Source: Echinicola rosea (lineage in GTDB: Bacteria > Bacteroidota > Bacteroidia > Cytophagales > Cyclobacteriaceae). From it: 64,000 nt of DNA. This document shows positions 35,574 through 45,158 of the stretch, one piece after another (positions within the stretch are counted from its first letter, which is position 1; every line of letters starts with the position of its first letter). Under the pieces are notes generated by a model, which saw nothing but the letters and a program-made list of their open reading frames with translations, was not told where the DNA came from and did not search any database. The translations under genes were made by a program, and so were the position numbers. Location of the stretch: contig NZ_CP040106.1 of NCBI RefSeq assembly GCF_005281475.1, forward strand, positions 3,686,501 through 3,750,500, written 5' to 3'.

Positions 35574-38500
35574 ATGCCGACACATTTACAAGTAAGGGCA
35601 TGGTTTTTTTGCTTGTCATTCACCTTGATAATGACTTGTACCATGTCGAAAGTATTTGGCCAAGAGCAGATCGAAGGCCATGTTTTGGATGAAAAGGGAG
35701 CAGGGCTTCCCGGAGCTTCCGTTTTGGTGGTAGGTACTTCCAATGGTACCGTCACCGATCTTGACGGTCATTTTCAGCTTGCCGTTTCATCACAAGATGC
35801 CATTACCCTTAAGGTGTCTTTTATAGGCTATCAATCACAGGAAATAGCATTGGATGGAAGAGCAAGTTTAGAAGTGCAGCTACAACCAGACTTACAATCG
35901 CTTAATGAAGTGGTAGTGGTAGGGTATGGTGAACAGAAAAAAGCTACCCTTACAGGATCCGTTTCCCAAGTAGAGGGCAGGGATTTGCAAAACAGCCCTC
36001 AGCCAAACGTTTCCAACTCCCTCGCTGGGAGGTTCTCAGGAATCATCGCCAATAACCGCGGTGGGGAACCGGGATATGATGGATCGAGTTTTACCATTAG
36101 GGGACTGGCCACCACAGGAAACAACGATGTACTGGTCGTGATCGATGGTGTACCCGGGCAGATAGGAGGCCTAGAGCGGCTTAACCCAAATGACATAGAG
36201 AGTGTTTCTGTCCTAAAAGATGCCTCCGCAGCCATCTACGGCTCCCGTGCCGCCAATGGCGTGATCTTAGTGACCACTAAGCGCGGTAAGGAAGGAAAGC
36301 CTGTCATTTCTTACAGCTTTAACCAGGGATTTTCTTCACCCACCAGATTGCCAGAAATGGCTGATGCGGAAACTTACGCTACGATCAGAAATGAAATAGC
36401 CTATTATAATAATCCGCAAGGAGGAATGAACCAAGTTTATTCCCAAGATCAGCTCGGTCAGTTTCGTGATGGCAGTGATCCGATAAATTATCCCAATACC
36501 GATTGGGCAGCTGCCACCTTAAACAATGTAGCCCTTCAAAGCCAGCACAATCTTAGCATACGTGGTGGATCTGAAAAGGTGAATTACTTTTTGTCCTTGG
36601 GCAAAACCGGACAGGATGGATTATATAAGGATGGTGCGACCCGCTATGATCAGTACAGCTTCAGGTCCAATGTAGATGCGCAGATCACTGAAAGGTTAAA
36701 AGTAGGACTTTCACTTGCCGGTAGGAAAGAAGCGCGACAATTCCCTACTACCGGGGCCAACGACATCTTCCGCTCTATCTATAGGGCCTATCCCACGGTG
36801 GTAGCAGTCTATCCCAATGGATTGCCATCCACAGGAATCGAAAACAACAACCCTGTGGTAATGGCTACTGACCAAGGGGGGATAAACGATAACCCAAGAT
36901 TCGTTTTCAATGGGATTTTAAGGGCAAGCTATGAACTTCCTTTCTTAGAGGGACTTTCGGTCGATGGCTTCTATTCTGTGGATGAAAGTTCAAATCGAAG
37001 CCGAAATTTTAGCACACCATATACCTTGTACAATTATGATCCGGCCACAGAAGCCTATAATCCCGTCGTGGTGGGCGGTGGTGCAGACCAACAGGCCACA
37101 CTTTCCGAAGAGCATTATAGCCAATCCATGATCGTGTCCAATATCAAACTGAATTTTAAGCAGTATTTTGGAAACCACTTTGTCGATGCTTTTGTGGGAT
37201 ATGAGCAAAGTGAAAACCGTACCCATACTATGGGAGCCTCGCGCCTGCACTTTCCGACCACCGAAACGCCCGAGCTTAGCCAGGGCGGTGCAGCTGCTTC
37301 TGATTATGACAACTGGGGAAGCAGCTATAATTATACCCGGAAAAGTTATATCGGGCGAATTGCCTATAACTTTCAAGAGAAATACTTGGCTGAAGTACAG
37401 ATGAGGGTGGATGGCTCATCAAACTTCCCTTCGGGAGAGCGATATGGCTTTTTCCCGTCCATTTCGGCAGGGTATAGGGTTTCCGAAGAAACCTGGTTTC
37501 GGGACAATGTAGGCTTCTTTGATGACCTTAAGTTCAGGGCATCCTATGGCCAGCTGGGAAATGACAATGTGGGACAGTTTCAATATTATGACAATTATTC
37601 CTTTAACAACCGCTACGTCATTGGTGACGAGGTAGTGACCGGTATTGACCTGACGAGGCTGGGCAATCCCAATATCACCTGGGAGGTGGCCACCAAAACC
37701 GATATTGGGTTCAATGCGGTATGGCTAAAGAAATTCACCACAGAGTTTATTTATTTCCAACAAGACAGGAGTAAGATCCTCACTACCAGAAATGCTTCCA
37801 TACCGGGTACTTCTGGCATCGTGAACCCATATGATGTGGATCCATTGGTGCCGTCTGAAAATATTGGGGAAGTAAAAAGCCATGGTTTTGAAGCTACTTT
37901 GGGATATGAGCATATAGGAGATTTCAGTTATGGTATTTCTGGTAATTTCACTTATGCCAAAAATGAACTCGTATTCAAGGATGAAGCTCCAGGAGTGCTG
38001 GATTATCAGCGGGAAACAGGCCGTTCATTAAATACTTACTTGCTGTATAATGCGATTGGCATTTATCGTACAGAAGAAGATTTGGACAACTATCCTCATG
38101 TGCCCGGTGCGCAGCTAGGGGATCTGATTTATGAGGATTTTAATGATGATGGCCAAATAACGGCCGATGATATGGTCAGGACCCAGTATGGTAATATTCC
38201 ACAGGTTACCTTTGGCCTGAATCTCCATGCCGCTTGGAAAAACTGGGACTTCTCGGCAGTAATTTCCGGACAGGGACAGGTAAGGCAATATGTCCTTCCT
38301 GAGTCTGGTACGGTAGGAAACTTTTACAGCAGTTGGGCCGATAACCGCTGGACTCCCGACAATACCGATGGTACTTACCCGAGGGTGAGTGAACGGGCTT
38401 CTTCGGCCGTCAGCGGAGGCCTCTACCGAAACAATTTCTGGCTGAATAATGCCGCTTTTGGTAGGTTGAAAAATGTACAAATCGGTTATAACCTTCCCCA

Positions 38501-38669
38501 AAGCTTTTTGGACAGGTTTTCTATTGGAAGTCTAAGGGTCTATGCAAATGCCTTTAACCTCCTAACGGTGACCAAAGTCCAGGATTATGATCCAGAGGGA
38601 TCCAGTGAGAGCGGGCAGTTTTATCCGCAGCAAAAAATCATTAATCTCGGACTGAACATTCAATTTTAA
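35574..38669 (+). CDS. SusC/RagA-family TonB-dependent transporter (GH30/GH2 PUL)
   Basis: 1031 residues. After a signal peptide ending near VFGQ (residue 30) come the carboxypeptidase-regulatory-like domain (about 32-105), the SusC signature NEVVVVGYG (111-119), the plug (about 121-240, SVLKDASAAIYGSRAANGVILVTT) and the barrel ending in GLNIQF. It is the first gene of the operon, divergent from the HTCS gene. The partner SusD starts 12 bp after its stop codon. The gene is full length without frame damage. Ligand specificity cannot be read from sequence; the following GH30 and GH2 genes suggest a beta-linked, probably galactose-containing, oligosaccharide. Confidence 0.95.
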   Translation: MPTHLQVRAWFFCLSFTLIMTCTMSKVFGQEQIEGHVLDEKGAGLPGASVLVVGTSNGTVTDLDGHFQLAVSSQDAITLKVSFIGYQSQEIALDGRASLEVQLQPDLQSLNEVVVVGYGEQKKATLTGSVSQVEGRDLQNSPQPNVSNSLAGRFSGIIANNRGGEPGYDGSSFTIRGLATTGNNDVLVVIDGVPGQIGGLERLNPNDIESVSVLKDASAAIYGSRAANGVILVTTKRGKEGKPVISYSFNQGFSSPTRLPEMADAETYATIRNEIAYYNNPQGGMNQVYSQDQLGQFRDGSDPINYPNTDWAAATLNNVALQSQHNLSIRGGSEKVNYFLSLGKTGQDGLYKDGATRYDQYSFRSNVDAQITERLKVGLSLAGRKEARQFPTTGANDIFRSIYRAYPTVVAVYPNGLPSTGIENNNPVVMATDQGGINDNPRFVFNGILRASYELPFLEGLSVDGFYSVDESSNRSRNFSTPYTLYNYDPATEAYNPVVVGGGADQQATLSEEHYSQSMIVSNIKLNFKQYFGNHFVDAFVGYEQSENRTHTMGASRLHFPTTETPELSQGGAAASDYDNWGSSYNYTRKSYIGRIAYNFQEKYLAEVQMRVDGSSNFPSGERYGFFPSISAGYRVSEETWFRDNVGFFDDLKFRASYGQLGNDNVGQFQYYDNYSFNNRYVIGDEVVTGIDLTRLGNPNITWEVATKTDIGFNAVWLKKFTTEFIYFQQDRSKILTTRNASIPGTSGIVNPYDVDPLVPSENIGEVKSHGFEATLGYEHIGDFSYGISGNFTYAKNELVFKDEAPGVLDYQRETGRSLNTYLLYNAIGIYRTEEDLDNYPHVPGAQLGDLIYEDFNDDGQITADDMVRTQYGNIPQVTFGLNLHAAWKNWDFSAVISGQGQVRQYVLPESGTVGNFYSSWADNRWTPDNTDGTYPRVSERASSAVSGGLYRNNFWLNNAAFGRLKNVQIGYNLPQSFLDRFSIGSLRVYANAFNLLTVTKVQDYDPEGSSESGQFYPQQKIINLGLNIQF

Positions 38670-38681
38670 ATTCCAACCAAC

Positions 38682-40382
38682 ATGAAAAATCAAACTATCA
38701 TCAAGCCATTACTTGGCATTATGCTGATCAGTTCACTGCTGGTTGGCTGTAAAGACAATTTTCTGGACATTGTCCCTACCGATAGGGTTTCTGATGCCTC
38801 CATATTGTCAGATTCTACTTTGTTCGAAGCTTATGTGATCAACCGTTACTTGGGTATTAGGCTTACTAATAAAGAAGGGGACGGTAATCTTCCCGGTTTT
38901 GGCAGGGGATTCGAATATGCCATGTGGAGTTCATTGACCGATGAGTCGATTTATAATAATGACGATAACACATGGTTTATCCAGCAAGGGCAGCTTTCTC
39001 CCGAAAACACCGGCATAGCCGGAACATTCTGGGGACGTTCTTATCGTAGCATTAGGGAGTGTAACTATGCTCTGGCCAATATCGGGGAGCTCGAAATGAG
39101 CCAATCCGGAAAAGACCTGCTCATCGCAGAACTCAAGTTTATCCGTGCATTTCGTTACCATGACCTGATCCGTAATTATGGAGATGTTGTTTTGATGGGG
39201 GACAGGGTAACTGAATTAGGAGAGGACTTTACAGATCCCAGCTTTTTCGAAAAGACGGACAAGGAAGCAGCAATAGCATATGTGCTTGAAGAATTGGATG
39301 CTGCAGCTACTAATTTGCCCGTGTCCAATAATGGTAATTGGCAGGAAGGCCGGGCTACCCGTGGGGCGGCATTGGCATTGAAGGCCAGGCTGCTGCTTTA
39401 CGGAGCGAGTCCATTATTTACTGATGGAGAGCGGGATGTCCAGAAGTGGCAACGTGCTGCAGATGCTGCCCGAGCCGTCATGGATCTCCAGCAATATAGT
39501 CTTTACCAAGGAGGCTACGGAGAATTGTTCCTAACGCCTCAAAGTAATGTGGAAATCATCTTTGCCCGGTATTATAACATCAATTCACGCCACACCGCTT
39601 TGGAGATTGCAAACGGTCCAAACGGATATGACGGTTGGGGGGGAAATGTGCCGCTCCAAAACCTAGTGGATGATTATGAAATGATGGATGGAACCCGTTT
39701 TGATTGGGAAAATGATAACCATTCAGACCAGCCCTATAAAAACAGGGATCCCCGATTCTATGAAACAATTCTGTATAATGGAGCTCCCTACCGTGATCGC
39801 GAAGTAGAAACTTTCGTGCCGGGAGGAAGGGATAGTCAAGACGGTCCATCCAATTGGAATACCACTAAAAGTGGATATTATCTCAAGAAATTCATCAATG
39901 AAGAATTGCCAATCCGTAATCCTTGGGAGGTGGCCGGTACCCAGAACTGGATTTATTTCCGGTATGCTGAGATCTTGCTCAATTATGCAGAAGCCCAGAA
40001 TGAAGCGGTGGGACCGGATGCCAGTGTTTATGATGCTGTGAATGCCATCCGAGGCCGTACTGGCGTGGAAATGCCGCCATTACCTGCAGGCCTGACACAG
40101 GATCAAATGCGTGAACGCATCCGTCATGAACGACGAATAGAGTTGGCTTTTGAAGAGCATCGCTATTATGATGTTCGCAGATGGATGATTGCCGATGAGG
40201 TGGAAAATACCCCAGCATATGGTATTACCATTACTAAGGATGAAGATGGGAGGTTCAATTATGAGCGAAAAGTAGCCTTGGAAGGTAAACAGTTTTTAGA
40301 ACGGCATTACTGGTTACCTATCCCACGGTCAGAAATTCTTGCTTCCGATAATCAACTTCCCCAGAACCCCGGATATAATTAA
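38682..40382 (+). CDS. SusD/RagB-family surface glycan-binding lipoprotein (GH30/GH2 PUL)
   Basis: 566 residues. Lipoprotein signal with Cys23 (LVGC), then the SusD fold: FLDIVPTDRVSDASIL near the N-terminus, SIRECNYALANI, LKFIRAFRYHDLIRNYGDV, TRGAALALKARLLLYGASP, YAEILLNYAEAQNEAVG, AVNAIRGRTG, RHERRIELAFEEHRYYDVRRW, and terminal WLPIPRSEI...LPQNPGYN. It should sit on the outer leaflet over the SusC barrel encoded just upstream and capture the substrate. An extended hairpin follows the stop codon before the GH30 gene. Confidence 0.94.
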   Translation: MKNQTIIKPLLGIMLISSLLVGCKDNFLDIVPTDRVSDASILSDSTLFEAYVINRYLGIRLTNKEGDGNLPGFGRGFEYAMWSSLTDESIYNNDDNTWFIQQGQLSPENTGIAGTFWGRSYRSIRECNYALANIGELEMSQSGKDLLIAELKFIRAFRYHDLIRNYGDVVLMGDRVTELGEDFTDPSFFEKTDKEAAIAYVLEELDAAATNLPVSNNGNWQEGRATRGAALALKARLLLYGASPLFTDGERDVQKWQRAADAARAVMDLQQYSLYQGGYGELFLTPQSNVEIIFARYYNINSRHTALEIANGPNGYDGWGGNVPLQNLVDDYEMMDGTRFDWENDNHSDQPYKNRDPRFYETILYNGAPYRDREVETFVPGGRDSQDGPSNWNTTKSGYYLKKFINEELPIRNPWEVAGTQNWIYFRYAEILLNYAEAQNEAVGPDASVYDAVNAIRGRTGVEMPPLPAGLTQDQMRERIRHERRIELAFEEHRYYDVRRWMIADEVENTPAYGITITKDEDGRFNYERKVALEGKQFLERHYWLPIPRSEILASDNQLPQNPGYN

Positions 40383-40395
40383 TCACGCTATAACA

Positions 40396-40453
40396 GCCAC
40401 AGGTAATATGTAGGCTTAAGGTTTTTGCACCTAAAGCTGAATTTACCCGTGGC
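40396..40453 (+). terminator. Extended hairpin downstream of susD
   Basis: An outer 11-bp stem (GCCACAGGTAA with one mismatch to TTACCCGTGGC) encloses an inner stem of about nine pairs (AGGCTTAAGGT with ACCTAAAGCT). There is no T tract on the 3' side, so it may be a weak terminator or an mRNA-stabilising structure that lowers expression of the GH genes relative to susCD. Confidence 0.55.
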
Positions 40454-40730
40454 CATGTTTAAAGTCGATTTATAGCTTGTCATGGCGGATGTCGGGAAGG
40501 TTTGAAACTGTAAGAAAATAAAGTTGGCAGAAGGTTGTGGCTTAGCACTGTTATCTACTGACTAAGAAACATCGGAAAAGGTAGCATAGCGACTGATTTT
40601 AAAGTAGTTTCAGGCTACCGTACGCATGCATCAAAAGATAAATTGGGGAGTACATAAATTTGGGTTAAGGCGTAGTGGGATCGTTGAGGTCCTATTAATC
40701 ATATATTTATTTCATAATGATAGAAAAGAC
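40454..40730. other. Intergenic region before the GH30 gene
   Basis: About 280 bp between the susD hairpin and the chosen GH30 start. No separate gene or clear promoter was recognised. An in-frame extension of the GH30 frame begins at 40626 but would place 35 residues in front of the lipoprotein signal. Confidence 0.5.
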
Positions 40731-42293
40731 ATGCTAACAAAATGGTGGAGTAGTCAATTAATATGGTCGGCAATGATTCCAATGATTTGTTCTTGCCAGT
40801 CGGAAAGTAAAGGGAGTCGCACCAATAGGCTGGAACCGAAGGTAGTACAGGTTGATCTCCAAATGAACAAGACTTTTCAGACAGTTGCTCATTTTGGGGC
40901 ATCAGATGCCTGGTCGTGCCAGTTTGTAGGGTTGTGGCCAGACCAAAAGAAAAATGCCATGGCTGAATTGCTTTTCAGTAGGGAGGCTGATTCAGGAGGA
41001 CATCCAAAAGGTATAGGATTGTCGCTTTGGCGGTTTAATATCGGCGCTGGCAGTGCCGAGCAAGGTGAAGAAAGTGGAATAAGGGATGAGTGGCGTAGAG
41101 CTGAATCGTTTATGAAAGGTGATGGGAGTTATGATTGGAGCAAGCAGGCGGGTCAAGTTTGGTTTGCCCACGCTGCACAGGAGTTTGGAGTTCCCAATTT
41201 ATTGGTTTTTCCAAACAGTCCGCCAGTTCATATGACCAAAAACGGAAAAGCATATGCCAATAATGGAGAAGCGAATTTAGCAAGCAGTCGGTTTGATGAT
41301 TTTGGTAATTACATGGCAGATGTCATCAAAGGTATGGAGCGTAAGGGCTTACACGTGGATTATATCAGTCCTGTGAATGAACCCCAATGGGACTGGTCTG
41401 ATGGCGGTCAGGAAGGCACACCATTTCTTAATACAGACATTGCAGGCATTGTCAGGAGTTTAGATGCCTCCTTAAGCGAAAAGGGACTCACCACCAAAAT
41501 CGACATTGCAGAAGCGGGAAAGATCAATTACCTCTATGAAGATGCTGACAAACCAGCCCGAGGCCGACAAATTAAGCAGTTTTTTGACCAAGGGTCAGAA
41601 AATTACATTGGCAATCTTTCACATGTAGGGAATGCGATATCCGGTCACAGCTATTTTACCACATCACCCTATACTGCCGCCATCCAACAGCGGCAAAATC
41701 TTGCAACTGAGATGAAGACCATGGATGGACTGGAATACTGGATGAGTGAATATTGTATTCTTGGTGACAATGGCGGGGAGATCAATGGCAGTGGCAGGGA
41801 TTTGGGCATTAATGCGGCATTATATATGGCAAGAGTAGTCCATAATGATCTGACAGTGTCAAATGCAAGTGCCTGGCATTGGTGGCTGGCCATTTCTCCG
41901 TATGATTATAAAGATGGTTTGATATACATAGACAGTGATAAACATGATGGAGAATATTACGAGAGCAAAATGCTTTGGAGCCTTGGCAATTACAGTCGTT
42001 TTATCCGCCCAGGTTATCAACGAAAAGGCGTGTCCATCGATGGTGCCAAAGCTCAATCTGCCGATTTCTTGGTTTCTGCTTTTATGGATCCAGAGGAAAA
42101 TGAACTGGTTTATGTGATCGTAAACTCGGGAATTGCCCCAGTAGCTGTTTCCTTATCCGTTGATGGAGAAAGTGTTTCTCCATCAAAGACATACATGACT
42201 TCGGATACACTGGATCTGGCTCCTGTAGATATTGAAAATCAGGTGGTGACAATTCCTGAGCGGACGATCGCCACTATTATTGTAAACCAATGA
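40731..42293 (+). CDS. Glycoside hydrolase family 30 enzyme, exported lipoprotein (possible endo-beta-1,6-galactanase)
   Basis: 520 residues from ATG 40731. This start is chosen over ATG 40626 because it opens a lipoprotein signal with cysteine 22 (MICSC). The body is a GH30-type TIM barrel: FGASDAWSCQF, GIGLSLWRFNIGAGS, WFAHAAQEFGVPNLLVFPNSPP, the acid/base glutamate in YISPVNEPQWDW (Glu217), and the nucleophile in YWMSEYC (Glu340). A small beta-sandwich follows at the C-terminus. The motif set is closest in my recollection to GH30 enzymes acting on beta-1,6-galactan, but this subfamily assignment needs a search. Surface or periplasmic cleavage of the polymer would feed SusCD. Its stop codon overlaps the GH2 start by 4 bp. 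Confidence 0.82.
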   Translation: MLTKWWSSQLIWSAMIPMICSCQSESKGSRTNRLEPKVVQVDLQMNKTFQTVAHFGASDAWSCQFVGLWPDQKKNAMAELLFSREADSGGHPKGIGLSLWRFNIGAGSAEQGEESGIRDEWRRAESFMKGDGSYDWSKQAGQVWFAHAAQEFGVPNLLVFPNSPPVHMTKNGKAYANNGEANLASSRFDDFGNYMADVIKGMERKGLHVDYISPVNEPQWDWSDGGQEGTPFLNTDIAGIVRSLDASLSEKGLTTKIDIAEAGKINYLYEDADKPARGRQIKQFFDQGSENYIGNLSHVGNAISGHSYFTTSPYTAAIQQRQNLATEMKTMDGLEYWMSEYCILGDNGGEINGSGRDLGINAALYMARVVHNDLTVSNASAWHWWLAISPYDYKDGLIYIDSDKHDGEYYESKMLWSLGNYSRFIRPGYQRKGVSIDGAKAQSADFLVSAFMDPEENELVYVIVNSGIAPVAVSLSVDGESVSPSKTYMTSDTLDLAPVDIENQVVTIPERTIATIIVNQ

Positions 42294-44719
42294 CCCAAAT
42301 GACCATGATACTAAAAAATGTTATAGCTATTTTATTTTGTGCGTTATATATTTCCAGTAGCCAGGGGCTTTTTGCTCAAGAAAAGGGAAAGACTTTATTC
42401 AATGACTATTGGCAATTTGCCCAAGAAGATAAGATCACAACCTATGATGAAGCCGCATCCTCTATCCGTTCATGGCGAGAAGTCACTTTACCCCATGACT
42501 GGTCGGTCGAAGGGCCTTTTAGCAGTGAATGGGCCAGTGGCACAGGATTTTTGCCGGGGGGAATAGGCTGGTATAAAAAGACTTTTTCAATTGCTGATTA
42601 TGATCCTGACAAAAGTTATACGATTTATTTTGATGGCGTGTACAAAAACAGTGAGGTATGGATAAATGGTCACCATTTGGGAAAACGGCCGAATGGATTT
42701 TTGGCCTTCCATTATGACCTTAGCCCATACCTCAAAGCCAGCGGAAATGAACTTTATGTAAAAGCAGATCACCGTGAATATGCCGATTCCCGCTATTATA
42801 CCGGATCGGGCATTTATCGAAATGTGTACCTGATTACGCAGGAAAAACAACGCATCCAACCTTGGGGTGTGTTTTTCACTACACCGGAAATCACTGCAAA
42901 CCGGGCAAAAATCAATGTGCAAGTGGCCATTCAAAATGATGCGCCTCAGACGGTTCCTGTTGACCTTAATGTCAGCCTTCAAGATGCCAAAGGAAATGTA
43001 GTAGGGGAGCGCCGAATGGAGAGTTTCTTGCCTGCCAGTAACTATAATCAGGAAACCTTGTCATTTAGTGTGCCTCAACCCCAATTATGGTCAACTGAAG
43101 CCCCTTATCTTTATGAATTGAAAATAGAGGTTTTCAAAGATGGGGAGTCTATCGATTATTGGGAAGATAAAGTTGGTCTTAGAAGTTTTCGATTTGATGC
43201 CCAAGAGGGTTTTTTCCTGAACGGGGAAAATATGTTGCTAAAGGGAGTTTGTATCCATCATGATGCCGGTGCTTTAGGAGCTGCTGTTCCCAAGGCCGTG
43301 TGGAAGCAGCGTCTGACGACGCTAAAGGAGCTTGGCTGCAATGCCATTCGCATGAGCCATTATCCGCACCAAGATTATTTGTATGACCTGTGTGACGAAA
43401 TGGGTTTTTTGGTACAGGATGAAGCCTTTGATGAATGGGAAGTGGGAAAAAACAAATGGATTGAAGGTTGGAATGTGGGCACTCCCGGAAATGACGGTTC
43501 TTATGATGCCTTTAAGGAATGGGGAGAGCAAGATGTAAGGGATATGGTTCTTCGGGCTAGGAACCATCCATCTATCATTATGTGGAGCGTAGGCAACGAG
43601 ATTGATTATCCGAATGACCCATATAGCCATCCCGTACTGGATGAAGGCCGTAATCCACAGATCTACGGAAAAGGATACCAAAAAGATAATCCGTCAGCCT
43701 CCCGATTAGGAGAAATTGCCGGCGAATTGGTAAGTGCGGTCAAGGCGGTGGATACTTCACGACCGGTAACTGCCGCATTGGCCGGAGTGACCATGTCCAA
43801 TCATACTGGGTATCCGGATGCCTTGGATATTGTGGGTTATAATTACCAGGAATACCGCTATGAAGAAGACCACGGTAATTATCCCAACAGGGTCATATAC
43901 GGGAGTGAAAATGGAGATGCATTGGAAGCGTGGCTGGCGGTAACGGAAAATAGCTTTATCTCTTCTCAATTTCTCTGGACTGCCTTTGACTTTTTAGGAG
44001 AGGCGCGTCCCTGGCCGGCAAGGAGCAGTGGTGCTGGAATCATTGATCTGGCGGGATACCCAAAATCAGATTTTTACTTCCGAAAGAGTCTGTGGAATGA
44101 GGAACCTATGGTGTATTTGGCCATTGCGGATAAGGAAGAAAATGTGCATAGAAGGAGAATGTTGGATGCCTTCTGGCAGGGAAATCCGGGTGATACCAAA
44201 TGGGTGGCTTGCTACGCAAATGTCGAAGAAGTGGAGCTCTGGCTCAATGGAAAATCCCTTGGTACTAAAGAAATAATCTATGATTCGAAAGGAATGCCTG
44301 GGTGGAAAGTGGAATATGTCCCTGGTGAACTGAAAGCCGTAGGATATGAAGATGGTAAAGAAGTGGCCACATTTTCCCTTAATACGCCAGGGAGCGTAGA
44401 TCATCTGGAGATAAGCTCTGAAAAGGGAGAAGCCGATGCCTATTCAGGAGACAGTATAGTGATGCTAGATATATCGTTATCAGATAGGAATGGGAATTTG
44501 GTTCCCAATTCCGACCAAAATGTCCGTATTGGTTTGGAAGGGGATGCGGAGCTATTGGGGCTTGAAAGCGGGGATTTGAGGAGCCATGAGGATTATCAGG
44601 CATCCCAAAGAAAAACATATAAAGGACGGCTGAAGGCCTATATTAAAATAAAGAAAGAGGCCAGCGATGTCAATGTGGTCGTGGAAAGTGGAAACCTGTC
44701 ACGAAAATTGTCATTTTGA
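42290..44719 (+). CDS. Glycoside hydrolase family 2 enzyme (probable beta-galactosidase)
   Basis: 809 residues with a signal peptide (cleavage near LFAQ, residue 30). Domain order is sugar-binding jelly roll (about 35-185, LPHDWSVEGPF, GIGWYKKTF), Ig-like (190-300), and TIM barrel (305-600). The acid/base Glu437 is in RNHPSIIMWSVGNEID and the likely nucleophile Glu540 in VIYGSEN. A DUF4982-like domain and a C-terminal Ig-like domain follow (610-805). This architecture is typical of Bacteroidota beta-galactosidases, though beta-glucuronidases share it. It overlaps the GH30 gene by 4 bp (ATGA), so the two are translated as a pair and probably act in sequence. A strong terminator follows. Confidence 0.9.
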   Translation: MTQMTMILKNVIAILFCALYISSSQGLFAQEKGKTLFNDYWQFAQEDKITTYDEAASSIRSWREVTLPHDWSVEGPFSSEWASGTGFLPGGIGWYKKTFSIADYDPDKSYTIYFDGVYKNSEVWINGHHLGKRPNGFLAFHYDLSPYLKASGNELYVKADHREYADSRYYTGSGIYRNVYLITQEKQRIQPWGVFFTTPEITANRAKINVQVAIQNDAPQTVPVDLNVSLQDAKGNVVGERRMESFLPASNYNQETLSFSVPQPQLWSTEAPYLYELKIEVFKDGESIDYWEDKVGLRSFRFDAQEGFFLNGENMLLKGVCIHHDAGALGAAVPKAVWKQRLTTLKELGCNAIRMSHYPHQDYLYDLCDEMGFLVQDEAFDEWEVGKNKWIEGWNVGTPGNDGSYDAFKEWGEQDVRDMVLRARNHPSIIMWSVGNEIDYPNDPYSHPVLDEGRNPQIYGKGYQKDNPSASRLGEIAGELVSAVKAVDTSRPVTAALAGVTMSNHTGYPDALDIVGYNYQEYRYEEDHGNYPNRVIYGSENGDALEAWLAVTENSFISSQFLWTAFDFLGEARPWPARSSGAGIIDLAGYPKSDFYFRKSLWNEEPMVYLAIADKEENVHRRRMLDAFWQGNPGDTKWVACYANVEEVELWLNGKSLGTKEIIYDSKGMPGWKVEYVPGELKAVGYEDGKEVATFSLNTPGSVDHLEISSEKGEADAYSGDSIVMLDISLSDRNGNLVPNSDQNVRIGLEGDAELLGLESGDLRSHEDYQASQRKTYKGRLKAYIKIKKEASDVNVVVESGNLSRKLSF

Positions 44720-44751
44720 TCCCGACACCGCGGAAAACATTATTTCATATG

Positions 44752-44783
44752 AAAAGCTGCTTGGGTCATGGGCAGCTTTTTTT
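44752..44783 (+). terminator. Intrinsic terminator of the GH30/GH2 PUL operon
   Basis: Perfect 9-bp stem AAAAGCTGC/GCAGCTTTT with an 11-nt loop and a T tract of seven, 32 bp after the GH2 stop codon. Confidence 0.9.
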
Positions 44784-45158
44784 GTTGTCTTCCTGCTGAT
44801 GGTCATCTGTAAGGTTATATTCCGGCCTAATCTCCGGTGAGTTTTGGTAACAAACGGGTGAGGACAGTTCTTTTGAATCAATGGTTTTCCTAGCAGTTTT
44901 TTTCTTTGCTTTTTTTGACATGGATTTTTGTTCTTTTCTTACACAAGTAAACCATATTTCGTGGTATTCTCAAATCCAATTGGAAGGGACTGCATGTCTA
45001 TCATAAATGGTTTAGATATTTTCGATGTGTGATTACTTGCAGAAATATTTATATTGGGAAGTGAGAAAAGAAGCAAGGAATGGTGATAGTAAGGAGGGAT
45101 CCTTTATTTTGCTAGTGGGGTACGAGGAGAGGTAGTTTACTTTGGATAGATTCATTTT
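44784..45158. other. Intergenic region before the Crp/Fnr gene
   Basis: No gene is supported. The sequence is T-rich near 44890-44945 and holds no exact match to the Bacteroidota promoter consensus that I could recognise. Confidence 0.5.

Noticed and set aside
40626..40730. N-terminal extension of the GH30 gene from ATG 40626
   Set aside because: It would put 35 residues before a clear lipoprotein signal; ATG 40731 gives a standard secreted start.
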